Shown here piece after piece: positions 6,452 to 13,556 of a stretch of DNA of 14,632 nucleotides. Location of the stretch: positions 1 to 14,632 of the forward strand of contig CAZKTF010000083.1 of NCBI GenBank assembly GCA_964555565.1. The letters run 5' to 3'. The translations under genes and the position numbers were made by a program. The DNA comes from CAZKTF01 sp964555565 (GTDB taxonomy: Bacteria; Planctomycetota; JAJSAM01; JAKLKS01). The notes below the pieces were generated by a model. It ran no database searches and was not told the origin of the DNA. It saw only the letters and a program-made list of their open reading frames with translations. Positions within the stretch are counted from its first letter, which is position 1. Each line of letters opens with the position of its first letter.

Positions 6452-6504
6452 CCCCGGGAGCGCCGGCCCCCCCGCCAGCGCGGCGGGGGCCCGCAGGAGG
6501 CCCC

Positions 6505-6738
6505 ATGGCCCCTCAAGCAAGGCCGGAGCGGCGCCGCAAGTCGCCGGAGGCCCGGCAGATGCCGTGCTTCCTCTGCAAGAACCCCATCCGGCCCGAGGAC
6601 CTCGAGGAGGCCTACGAGCGGGTCCTCAGCGACGAGGCCCCCGCCCGCGCCGACTACGCCCACGCCGAGTGCGCGGAGCAGGCGGGGTTCTGGGACCAGC
6701 CCGAGCCCGAGGAGAACGAGGGGCGCCGCGCCCGCTGA
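6505..6738 (+). CDS. Small putative zinc-binding protein (CxxC...HxxC), 77 aa
   Basis: ATG 6505 has GCAGGAGG four bases upstream; ATG 6559 is an in-frame alternative that trims the basic tail. Residues 1-18 are strongly basic. C21-x2-C24 (MPCFLCKNPI) and H53-x2-C56 (AHAECAEQAGFW) form a C2HC set separated by a helical, acidic stretch (EDLEEAYERVL). The end is acidic, then basic. The ligand pattern suggests a small treble-clef or zinc-ribbon fold that could bind nucleic acid or protein. I do not recognise the family. It lies 148 bases before the Usp gene on the same strand and after a sigma-54-like promoter, and may be co-transcribed with it. Confidence 0.75.
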   Translation: MAPQARPERRRKSPEARQMPCFLCKNPIRPEDLEEAYERVLSDEAPARADYAHAECAEQAGFWDQPEPEENEGRRAR

Positions 6739-6785
6739 CAGCCGCGGGTCCGGCAAGGGGTTTGCACCGGAATCTGGCGCTGCAT

Positions 6786-6834
6786 GGAAGGAGTTGGTCT
6801 CCTTCCGGGGGTGGGGGGTGCGCCGGCATCCCCC
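6786..6834 (+). other. Two adjacent hairpins between the small gene and usp
   Basis: GGAAGGAG (6786-6793) pairs perfectly with CTCCTTCC (6799-6806) around a 5-base loop. GGGGGGTGC (6813-6821) pairs with GCATCCCCC (6826-6834) around GCCG, with one G-T wobble. No T-run follows, so they are not classic intrinsic terminators; they could attenuate, process or stabilise the transcript. Confidence 0.4.
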
Positions 6835-6886
6835 GCCTCAACCCCGGGGCCATCTTCCCCGGAGTTGGGCCACCCGGGGGCCCGCC

Positions 6887-7354
6887 ATGACCACCTTCCG
6901 CGACGCCCGACGCGTCCTCGTCCCGCTGGACTTCTCCGACGCGGGCAAGCCCGTCCTCCCCTACGCCCTCGAGGTCGCCCGGCTCCTCAAGGCCCGCGTG
7001 CGGCTCGTCCACGTGGTCGGGCTGCCCTACGCCGCCTTCGACTCCGCCTACGGGGTCACGACCGACGCGAGACTCCTCCTCGACATCCAGGCCGCGGCCC
7101 GGGCGCGGCTGAAGGAGATCGCCGCGGGGATCGGGGACCTCGAGGTGGAGACGAACGTGGTGGTCGGCTCCCCGGCGCGCGAGGTCGTGCGGGAGGCCCG
7201 CGAATGGAAGGCGGACCTCGTCGTCATCGGGACCCACGGCCGCACCGGCCTCCGCCACGTCTTCCTCGGCTCCGTCGCCGAGAACGTCGTCCGCCTCTCC
7301 CCCTGCCCCGTCCTCACCGTGAAGCCGGACGGGTTCGCGATCGAGGCGGTCTAG
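6887..7354 (+). CDS. Universal stress protein, UspA family
   Basis: ATG 6887 gives 155 residues, the usual size of a single-domain Usp. The fold begins VLVPLDFSD (10-18), with Asp15 in the nucleotide pocket, and continues VRLVHVVG. The ATP-binding signature G-x2-G-x9-G-S is present at G115, G118, G128 and S129 (GTHGRTGLRHVFLGS), followed by SPCPVLTVK at 138-146. It should therefore belong to the ATP-binding class of these cytosolic dimers, which respond to starvation, redox or low-oxygen stress. Longer in-frame starts upstream (from 6794) would add a non-homologous tail rich in Gly and Pro and were not used. The ribosome site is poor. The TAG stop (7352-7354) lies in the CTAG duplication of the mobile element that follows, so the natural 3' end may have been altered by that insertion. 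Confidence 0.9.
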   Translation: MTTFRDARRVLVPLDFSDAGKPVLPYALEVARLLKARVRLVHVVGLPYAAFDSAYGVTTDARLLLDIQAAARARLKEIAAGIGDLEVETNVVVGSPAREVVREAREWKADLVVIGTHGRTGLRHVFLGSVAENVVRLSPCPVLTVKPDGFAIEAV

Positions 7355-7584
7355 CCCGACCTATTCATGAGGGCCCGCGGTCCCGCGGCGTCCTCGCGCC
7401 GATCCCTGCGTCGCAGCGCCTCGCCTACTCTCATGGAGTATGTCTTCGGCGCTGCTCCTTGGCCTCGGCGCGATGCCGCTCGCGGGACAGCCTAGCGTGC
7501 TCTCGAACTCCATACCATGAACCCACTCCCTTGTGAGTCCGTCCCTTCCGAGTCTCTCGCGCGAACCCTCATGAATAGCTCGGG
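7355..7584. mobile_element. MITE-like element, 230 bp
   Basis: The ends are 19-bp terminal inverted repeats: CCCGACCTATTCATGAGGG (7355-7373) and CCCTCATGAATAGCTCGGG (7566-7584), with one mismatch. CTAG flanks both sides (7351-7354 and 7585-7588), as expected for a 4-bp YTAR target duplication made by IS701- or IS5-type transposases. There is no coding capacity, so it would depend on a transposase elsewhere. It lies between usp and the convergent response regulator, with the left duplication forming the usp stop. CTAG is itself palindromic, so the duplication could instead be part of longer repeat arms (22 bp, 7352-7373 and 7566-7587). Confidence 0.7.
7380..7488. repeat. Nested long hairpin within the MITE-like element
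   Basis: Four nested stems share one centre: GTCCCGCG 7380-7387 with CGCGGGAC 7481-7488; TCGCGCCGA 7394-7402 with TCGGCGCGA 7465-7473; GCAGCGCC 7413-7420 with GGCGCTGC 7448-7455; and TACTC 7426-7430 with GAGTA 7436-7440 around loop TCATG. All 30 pairs are exact, with similar-sized internal loops on both sides. As RNA or single-stranded DNA this would be one rod of about 109 bases. Confidence 0.75.
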
Positions 7585-7604
7585 CTAGGCCGCCGGCCGC
7601 GTCG

Positions 7605-9011
7605 CTAATCGTCGCGCGCCGCGAGGAGGTCCTTGAGGCCGAACTTCTCCACGCGGTAGCGGATCTGCTCCCGGTTCATCCCGAGGAGCCTGGCGGCCCG
7701 GGTCTGGTTCCCGTGCGCGCGCCGCAGGGCCTGGACCACGAGGTCGCGCTCCACCTTCTCGATGTCGATGCCGGCGGGGGGGAGGACGAAGTCGCCGCCC
7801 CCGGGCCCCTTCTCCCCGGCGCCCCGGTGCGCCGCCTCGGGCCGGAGGATTTCGGAGGGGACGTCGTCCACGCCGAGGACGGGGCCCCGCGCCAGGAGGG
7901 ACATCCGCTCGACGGCGTTGCGGAGCTCCCGCACGTTCCCCGGCCAGGAGTACCCCTCGAGGACCTCCATGGCCTCCTTCGAGAACTCGCGGGCCGGGGA
8001 GCCGAACTCCGCCGCGTAGCGCTCCAGGAACGCCTGCGCCAGCAGCGGCACGTCCCCCTCGCGCTCGCGCAGGGCGGGCATCCGGATCGGGATGATCTTC
8101 AGCCTGTAGTAGAGGTCCTCGCGGAACCGGCCGGCGCGCACCGCCTCCTCCAGGTCGCGGTGCGTGGCCACGAGGATCCGCACGTCCGAGCGGATGTCGT
8201 GGATCCCCCCCACGCGGCGGAAGGTCTTCTCCTCGAGGAGCTGGAGGAGCTTCGCCTGGAAGGAGCCGGTGACGTCCCCGATCTCGTCGAGGAAGAGGGT
8301 CCCCCCCTCGGCCAGCTCGAAGAGCCCCTTCTTCCGGTCCTTGGCGTCGGTGAAGGCGCCGCGCTCGTGCCCCATGAGCTCGCTCTCGAGGAGCGTCTCC
8401 TGGAGCGCCGTGCAGGTCACCGTCAGGAACGGCGCCTGCGCCCGGGGGGAGGCGTCGTGGATCGCCCGCGCCACGACCCCCTTGCCCGTGCCGCTCTCCC
8501 CGAGGAGGAGGACGGTCGCGTCCGTGGGCGCGACGCGCTCCACGACCCGGAAGACCTCCTGCATCGTGGGGCTGCGCGCCAGGATGCGGACCCCGCCCGC
8601 GGACTCCATGGAGCGGCGGAGGGCGCGGACCTCGCGCCGGAGGCGCGTGGTCTCGAGCCCGCGCTGGACCGCGAGCACGAGCTCCTCGAAGTCCACGGGC
8701 TTGGGCAGGTAGTCGTAGGCCCCCATCTTCATGGCGAGGACGGCGTTCTCCACCGAGGCGTAGGCCGTCAGCAGGATGCAGGGGAGCGCGGGGTCCGCGG
8801 CGTGGCCCTCCTTGAGGAGCTGGAGCCCGTCCGTGTCCGGGAGCTGGAAGTCCAGCAGCGCCAGGTCCAGGTCCCCGCGGCGGAGCACGGGGACCGCCTC
8901 GGCGCCCGTGGCGGCCTCCTCGACCTGGTAGCCCTCCTGCTGGAGACGGTCGCGCAGCGACCAGCGCAGGAGCTTCTCGTCCTCGACCAGGAGGATCCGG
9001 GCGTGGCTCAC
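7605..9011 (-). CDS. NtrC-family sigma-54-dependent response regulator
   Basis: GTG 9011 gives 468 residues; an upstream in-frame ATG would add an unrelated Arg/Pro-rich tail. Receiver domain 1-118: acidic pair E10-D11, phospho-acceptor D54 (LALLDFQLPD), T82 and K104. AAA+ domain about 142-375: Walker A GESGTGKG 171-178, sigma-54-contacting loop GAFTDA 218-223, Walker B TLFLDEIGD 238-246 and an arginine-finger region FREDLYYRL near 296-304. A Fis-type helix-turn-helix is at about 425-462 (NQTRAARLLGMNREQIRYRV). On phosphorylation such proteins form hexamers that remodel sigma-54 RNA polymerase. GAFTDA departs from the usual GAFTGA by one residue. The best partner is the kinase at 11478-13556. 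No convincing ribosome site precedes it, and it lies 193 bases after the M23 gene on the same strand. Confidence 0.93.
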   Translation of the reverse strand: MSHARILLVEDEKLLRWSLRDRLQQEGYQVEEAATGAEAVPVLRRGDLDLALLDFQLPDTDGLQLLKEGHAADPALPCILLTAYASVENAVLAMKMGAYDYLPKPVDFEELVLAVQRGLETTRLRREVRALRRSMESAGGVRILARSPTMQEVFRVVERVAPTDATVLLLGESGTGKGVVARAIHDASPRAQAPFLTVTCTALQETLLESELMGHERGAFTDAKDRKKGLFELAEGGTLFLDEIGDVTGSFQAKLLQLLEEKTFRRVGGIHDIRSDVRILVATHRDLEEAVRAGRFREDLYYRLKIIPIRMPALREREGDVPLLAQAFLERYAAEFGSPAREFSKEAMEVLEGYSWPGNVRELRNAVERMSLLARGPVLGVDDVPSEILRPEAAHRGAGEKGPGGGDFVLPPAGIDIEKVERDLVVQALRRAHGNQTRAARLLGMNREQIRYRVEKFGLKDLLAARDD

Positions 9012-9204
9012 GGGGGCGAGGATACGGAAACCGAACGGGCACGGGTAGCGGAACAGGCGGGGCCGGAGCCGCGGGAGAACCCCTCCGGGGCGGCAGCCAG
9101 GCACGGGCCCTGCCGGCCCTGCCGCGCGAGCCGGTCGGCCCCGGGGGGAGGACGGCTCGGGACCCGGCGTCCGCGCTCCCCGCCGCAGGCGCCCTCCAGC
9201 GGCA

Positions 9205-11223
9205 TCACCGCGCGTGTTTCTTCATCAGATCCTGGAACCGCGGATCCTCCCGGAGCGACTGGAGCATGGGCTCGCCGTCCACGACCCTTCGCCCCAGTTT
9301 CTGCAGGAGGCCCGCGCCGAAGGACGCCTCCAGCCACCGGAGCGCCTCCTCCTTGTCCTCCTCGATCCCGGCCCAGTAGCACCCGAGATTGAAGAACACG
9401 ACCATCCTGTACTTCCCGGTCTTCTCGGGCAGGGGATCGCCGCCGAAGAGGAACTCCGCGCCGCGGATCCGCCGGAGCGCATCGAGGTACAGAAGGTTCG
9501 CCTTGCGGTAGGGCTTGCGCTTCGCCTCGGGCTTCTCCTTCTCCAGCGACTTCAGCAGGGCGTCCCCCTCCCGCAGCTGGGCTTCGACGACGGAGTAGAA
9601 CGACTCCGGAGAGAGTCTGTCGGCGATGCAGCGCTCGAAGTCCTCGACGAGCTGCAGCGGGTCCTCCCAGTTCTCGAAGAACCTCCAGGCGAACCGCTGG
9701 TCTCCCCGACCGAAGACGTTCTTCGCGGGTTCCCCCTCCTTCAGCGGCATCCACCCGGGGTCCTCGCAATACCGCGAAGGGAAGTGGCGGATCTCGACAT
9801 GGCAGTGGGGAGCCCCCTCGCGGGCGCCGGTCGTGCCGACGCTCCCGACCGCGTCCCCGTGCCTCACCTCCTGCCCCGGGCGCAGGCCGGGGGCGTCCTT
9901 GAGGTGGAGATAGGAGCTGTAGGTCTCCCTCCCCCCGATGCCTTCCGCGTGTCGGAGGAGGACCATGTACCCCAGGAAGCGGAAGTCCGGGTCCTTCGGA
10001 TCCGCGATCGTCTCCACCACGACCCCGTCGCACATGGCTCGGACCGGGGCACCCTCCGCGGCCACGACGAAGTCCGCGCCGGGGTGTGTGTGGGTCGCCT
10101 CCTTCGGCGTGGGGGCCGGGACGAGGGATTCGCCCTGCCGCGCCACGAGGGTTCCGTGGCGGAACGGCCCCGGGCCGCCGCCGGGCACCGGCGGCGCGAA
10201 CCGCTCCTCGACCGGCCCCGAGGGCCGGCCCCGCACGCGGGCCTCCGGGGGCTGCTGCGGCTGCTTCGGGGCCCCGGGAGCCGGCGGGGCCGCGGTCCCC
10301 CTCATGCCGTCGAGGACCGAGGTCGGCTTCATCTCGCCGCGACCGCCGGAGAGGCTCCTCTGCGTCGAATCCAGGAACCACTCGTCGAAGGGCTCGACGG
10401 CGATCCGGTCCCTGTCCACCGCGAAGTGCGCCTTGAAATTCTCGACCTCGTAGACGCCGGGCGGAAGCGTCGCCCGGGGGGCCACCCGCAGCATCTCGTT
10501 CTGCCCTGGCACCGGGCCGAGTTCCGCGGGCAGGGAGCGCCTCCTGCCCGATCTTCTCCACTGGTTGCACGGGATTACCGCGAAGTCGTCCGCCTTCGCG
10601 GACATCCCGAACGCGACCTTCCCGACGACCGTGTTGCGGACGAAGGTGAGAGGAACGAAGCACACGGGGTTGCCCGGATCCAGCCCCAGGAAGGGGACAA
10701 GCTTGTCGAACACGAGGATCTCGGCCGAGCCGGGCAGATCCGGGAGATCCTCCGTCCGTCCCCCTCCGGAGAGGCGGAGGAGACCATCGCTGCGGACGGC
10801 GTACACGCCATAGCGATCGGGCAGCCTCGTCGTCGCGTCGGGGGCCGGCTGAGGCGGCTTCGGCTGCTGTTGCTCCTTCCCTGGCGCGACGATGCTCGCA
10901 AGGCGATCCTTCGCGATCGCCATCTCCCCGAACTCCGTCTTGATGCGGAGCTTCTCCAACTCGATCTCCCCCTTCAGGACCGTCCCGCCGACCGTCGCGA
11001 TCTCGTCGGGAGGTCCGAATTGGACGGAGCGGATCGAGTCCATCCGCACGGTGATCGAGCCCACACCCGTCTTGATGACCAGGCTCTCGTCCAGGACGGT
11101 CCCCTGGATGCTGTCGCCGCCCCGCGTCGTGACCGTCACGGCGGCCTCGCCGGCGGTCCTGGCCGGGGGCGAGGCCAGGAGGAGGGCGGCGAGCCAGACT
11201 CCCGCGCGAACCGTTGCCCTCAC
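9205..11223 (-). CDS. Secreted M23 (LytM-type) metallopeptidase with TPR-like tail
   Basis: GTG 11223 (AGGGGGT upstream) opens with a signal peptide, WLAALLLASPP, and gives 672 residues exported to the periplasm. Residues 27-112 hold two similar beta units, each ending like ITVRMDSIRSVQF or MAIAKDRLASIV. A middle region of unknown fold (135-300) and a Pro-rich linker (310-352) follow. The M23 domain covers about 375-485 with the full zinc/catalytic set: H380 and D384 (HPGAD), H440 (YLHLKD), and H473 and H475 (PHCHVEI). Such enzymes usually cleave peptidoglycan cross-bridges; an activator or other protease role is also possible. The C-terminal 570-672 is helical and ends in a TPR-like unit (FNLGCYWAG, EEALRWLEASF, LREDPRF). 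Codon use looks less strongly G/C-ended than in neighbouring genes. Longer in-frame starts exist but would bury the signal peptide. Confidence 0.88.
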   Translation of the reverse strand: MRATVRAGVWLAALLLASPPARTAGEAAVTVTTRGGDSIQGTVLDESLVIKTGVGSITVRMDSIRSVQFGPPDEIATVGGTVLKGEIELEKLRIKTEFGEMAIAKDRLASIVAPGKEQQQPKPPQPAPDATTRLPDRYGVYAVRSDGLLRLSGGGRTEDLPDLPGSAEILVFDKLVPFLGLDPGNPVCFVPLTFVRNTVVGKVAFGMSAKADDFAVIPCNQWRRSGRRRSLPAELGPVPGQNEMLRVAPRATLPPGVYEVENFKAHFAVDRDRIAVEPFDEWFLDSTQRSLSGGRGEMKPTSVLDGMRGTAAPPAPGAPKQPQQPPEARVRGRPSGPVEERFAPPVPGGGPGPFRHGTLVARQGESLVPAPTPKEATHTHPGADFVVAAEGAPVRAMCDGVVVETIADPKDPDFRFLGYMVLLRHAEGIGGRETYSSYLHLKDAPGLRPGQEVRHGDAVGSVGTTGAREGAPHCHVEIRHFPSRYCEDPGWMPLKEGEPAKNVFGRGDQRFAWRFFENWEDPLQLVEDFERCIADRLSPESFYSVVEAQLREGDALLKSLEKEKPEAKRKPYRKANLLYLDALRRIRGAEFLFGGDPLPEKTGKYRMVVFFNLGCYWAGIEEDKEEALRWLEASFGAGLLQKLGRRVVDGEPMLQSLREDPRFQDLMKKHAR

Positions 11224-11477
11224 GGCACCCCCTGGTCCGACTGGCGCGCGGAACTCGCGCCCGCGCGGACAGCCGGAGCGCCTCTCCTCCCGGTGGCGAG
11301 GTCCGATGCCCGGCCTCCTTCCATACCCCTTCGCCTTCCCCATGTCCAGGCCCCTGCTCCCGGTCATGCAGGGTCCCCCGTGCGGGGCGCGGAGCCGTTT
11401 CCCCCTCGCCCGCCCGCCCTCGCCCCGAGGGCGCGGGGTCCTCGATGCCGGGCCCTGAGCGCGATAGGATCTCCCCG

Positions 11478-13556
11478 ATGTCCTCAAAGGATGCGGGGAG
11501 CACCCACGGGCGGGGCACCATCGACCTCGGCACCCTCATCCGCATCGACCCGGAGCACGGCCGGATCACGCTCGGCCGGGAGCGGATGCTGCTGGTCTCC
11601 ACGGACGCCCTGGGGGCGCTCCGGCAGGAGCTGCACGACGCCCTCGGCCCCGCGCTGGCGGCCGAGGTCCTCTACCGCTTCGGGTCCCGCTGCGGGCAGG
11701 AGGAGGCCGCCCGGGTGCGGGACGAGCTGGGCATCGCGGACCCCCGCGAGGCCCTGGCCATGGGTCCCCTCCTCCACGCCTTCGAGGGGGTGACGCGCGT
11801 CCTCGTGCAGGAGGTGGAGTTCGACCCGGACCGGGGGACCTTCCACATGACGGGGGAGTGGGAGGACTCCTACGAGGCGGAGCAGCACCTCAGGCTGTTC
11901 GGCATCTCGCTCAACCCGGTCTGCTGGACGCTCGCCGGGTACGCCTCGGGCTACGCGAGCACGGTCTTCGGGAAGGACCTGGTCTGCCACGAGTCCTCCT
12001 GCCGTGGCCGCGGCGACCCGCGCTGCCGCTGGACCGTCTCCCCCGCGCCGGCGCGCCCGGCGGAGCAGCTCCCGGAGGAGCTGCGGAGCGCCTACCGCGC
12101 CCTGGAGCAGCGCGTCCTCAGCCAGGAGGCCCTGCTGCGGTCGCTGCGCGAGGCGGCGGGCGAGGCGGTCTACACCGTGGACGCCTACGGCGTCATCACC
12201 TCCTGGAACCGCGGGGCCTCCGACGCCTTCGGCTGGGCCGCCGAGAGGGTCCTCGGCAGGCACGAGCGGCTCCTGTTCCCCGAGGACCTCGTCGCGAAAC
12301 GGGAGCCCTCGCGCCTCGGCAGCCTCACCCGGAGCGGGGAGAGCGTGGACCAGCGCGGCCCCCGCCGGGGCTTCGACGGCGCGGTCTTCCAGGTGCGCGA
12401 GGTCCGCCGGCCGATCGTCGGGACCGACGGGTCCCCCGTGGGCGCCACCGTCGTCCTCCACATCGCGGGCGCCGCGGGGACGATGCCGGACGCGGCGGAG
12501 CGCAAGCTCCAGGCCCTCCTGGACAACGTCCCGGCGGGGATCGCGCTGGCCACGGCGGACCAGCAGATCGTGGAGTGCAACCGGGGGTTCCGCGAGATGC
12601 TCGCCCTCGCCGAGGACGAGGACATCGGGGGACGCTCCTGCTACGAACTGCTGGCCGGCCAGGGGAAGCCCTGCGACGACTGTCCCGCCCACCTGGTCTT
12701 CGAGGGGGGGACCCCGGCCCGGTGCTCCCCCTCCTTCGTCCGCCCCGACGGGCGCCGCGTCCACTACGACCTCCGCTCCTTCCCCCTCCGCAACGCCGAG
12801 GGGAAGGTCACCCACGAGCTCAAGTACGTCCGCGACGTCACCGCCGAGACCGAGCGCTCGCAGGAGCTCGAGGAGAAGCGGCGCCTGGCGGCCCTGGGCG
12901 AGATGGCGGCCCGCGTGGCCCACGAGGTGAAGAACCCGCTCGCGGGGATGCGCGGGGCGCTCCAGGTCCTCCTCGGGCGGCGCCAGGGGCACGACCCGGA
13001 GAAGGAGGTCCTCGCCGAAGTCGTGGCGCAGATCGACCGCCTGGACCAGACCGTCCGGGAGCTCCTCAACTTCTCCCGCCCGGCCCACCCCCGCGCGGAG
13101 CCGACGGACCCCAACGACGTGGTGGACGCCTCGCTGCTGCTGCTGCGGAACTCCGCGGACCTCGCGGGGGTGGAAGTCCGCGTCGAGCGCGCCGACATGC
13201 CGCCCGTCCCGCTGGACCGGCAGCAGGTCCAGCAGGTCCTCACGAACCTCGTCCTCAACGCGGCGCAGGCGCTCCGGCCCGGCGACCCGCGCGTCGTGAC
13301 GGTCTCGGTCCGCGACGGCGCGGGGGGCGTCGAGTTCGCCGTGCGCGACCAGGGGCCGGGCATCCCGCCCGAGACCCGGGCGAAGCTCTTCCAGCCCTTC
13401 TTCACCACGAAGGCCCGCGGGACCGGGCTCGGGCTGGCCATCTCGCGGAAGATCGCCGAGGCCCACAGGGGCCGCCTGGACGCGGAGTGCCCCCCGGGCG
13501 GCGGGACGGTCTTCCGGCTCCGGATCCCGCGGGGGACGCCGCTGCGGGTGGTGTGA
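11478..13556 (+). CDS. Sensor histidine kinase with XylR_N, V4R and two PAS domains
   Basis: ATG 11478 gives 692 residues without membrane helices, so it senses in the cytosol. Residues 15-115 resemble the XylR N-terminal domain. Residues 115-187 are a V4R domain (LFGISLNPVCWTLAGYASGY) with cysteines 149, 170, 175 and 183. In XylR/DmpR-type activators these domains bind small molecules, often aromatics. PAS1 is about 222-330. PAS2, about 343-457, carries Cys388, Cys399, Cys402 and Cys416 around GKPCDDCP. The transmitter follows: H-box AHEVKNPLAG with H482, N-box LVLNAAQAL with N594, G1 DQGPGIP 624-630 and G2 GTGLGL 648-653. It has no receiver of its own, and the nearby NtrC-type regulator is the likely target. 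AGGA nine bases upstream is a usable ribosome site. Its stop directly abuts the next, convergent gene. Confidence 0.92.
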   Translation: MSSKDAGSTHGRGTIDLGTLIRIDPEHGRITLGRERMLLVSTDALGALRQELHDALGPALAAEVLYRFGSRCGQEEAARVRDELGIADPREALAMGPLLHAFEGVTRVLVQEVEFDPDRGTFHMTGEWEDSYEAEQHLRLFGISLNPVCWTLAGYASGYASTVFGKDLVCHESSCRGRGDPRCRWTVSPAPARPAEQLPEELRSAYRALEQRVLSQEALLRSLREAAGEAVYTVDAYGVITSWNRGASDAFGWAAERVLGRHERLLFPEDLVAKREPSRLGSLTRSGESVDQRGPRRGFDGAVFQVREVRRPIVGTDGSPVGATVVLHIAGAAGTMPDAAERKLQALLDNVPAGIALATADQQIVECNRGFREMLALAEDEDIGGRSCYELLAGQGKPCDDCPAHLVFEGGTPARCSPSFVRPDGRRVHYDLRSFPLRNAEGKVTHELKYVRDVTAETERSQELEEKRRLAALGEMAARVAHEVKNPLAGMRGALQVLLGRRQGHDPEKEVLAEVVAQIDRLDQTVRELLNFSRPAHPRAEPTDPNDVVDASLLLLRNSADLAGVEVRVERADMPPVPLDRQQVQQVLTNLVLNAAQALRPGDPRVVTVSVRDGAGGVEFAVRDQGPGIPPETRAKLFQPFFTTKARGTGLGLAISRKIAEAHRGRLDAECPPGGGTVFRLRIPRGTPLRVV

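Noticed and set aside
4258..6738. 826-codon open frame on the + strand opposite the oxidase genes
   Set aside because: It is antisense to ccoN, whose metal ligands are all visible, and has a low-complexity Arg/Pro/Glu composition. Only its last 77 codons coincide with a real gene.
9099..9113. Another sigma-54-like match (AGGCACG-GGCC-CTGC)
   Set aside because: It points antisense into the end of the M23 gene and is part of a GC palindrome; matches of this quality are expected by chance in such DNA.
11224..11477. Promoters for the divergent M23 and kinase genes
   Set aside because: Only a weak TAGGAT-like -10 before the kinase was found, without a convincing -35; nothing is supportable for the M23 side.
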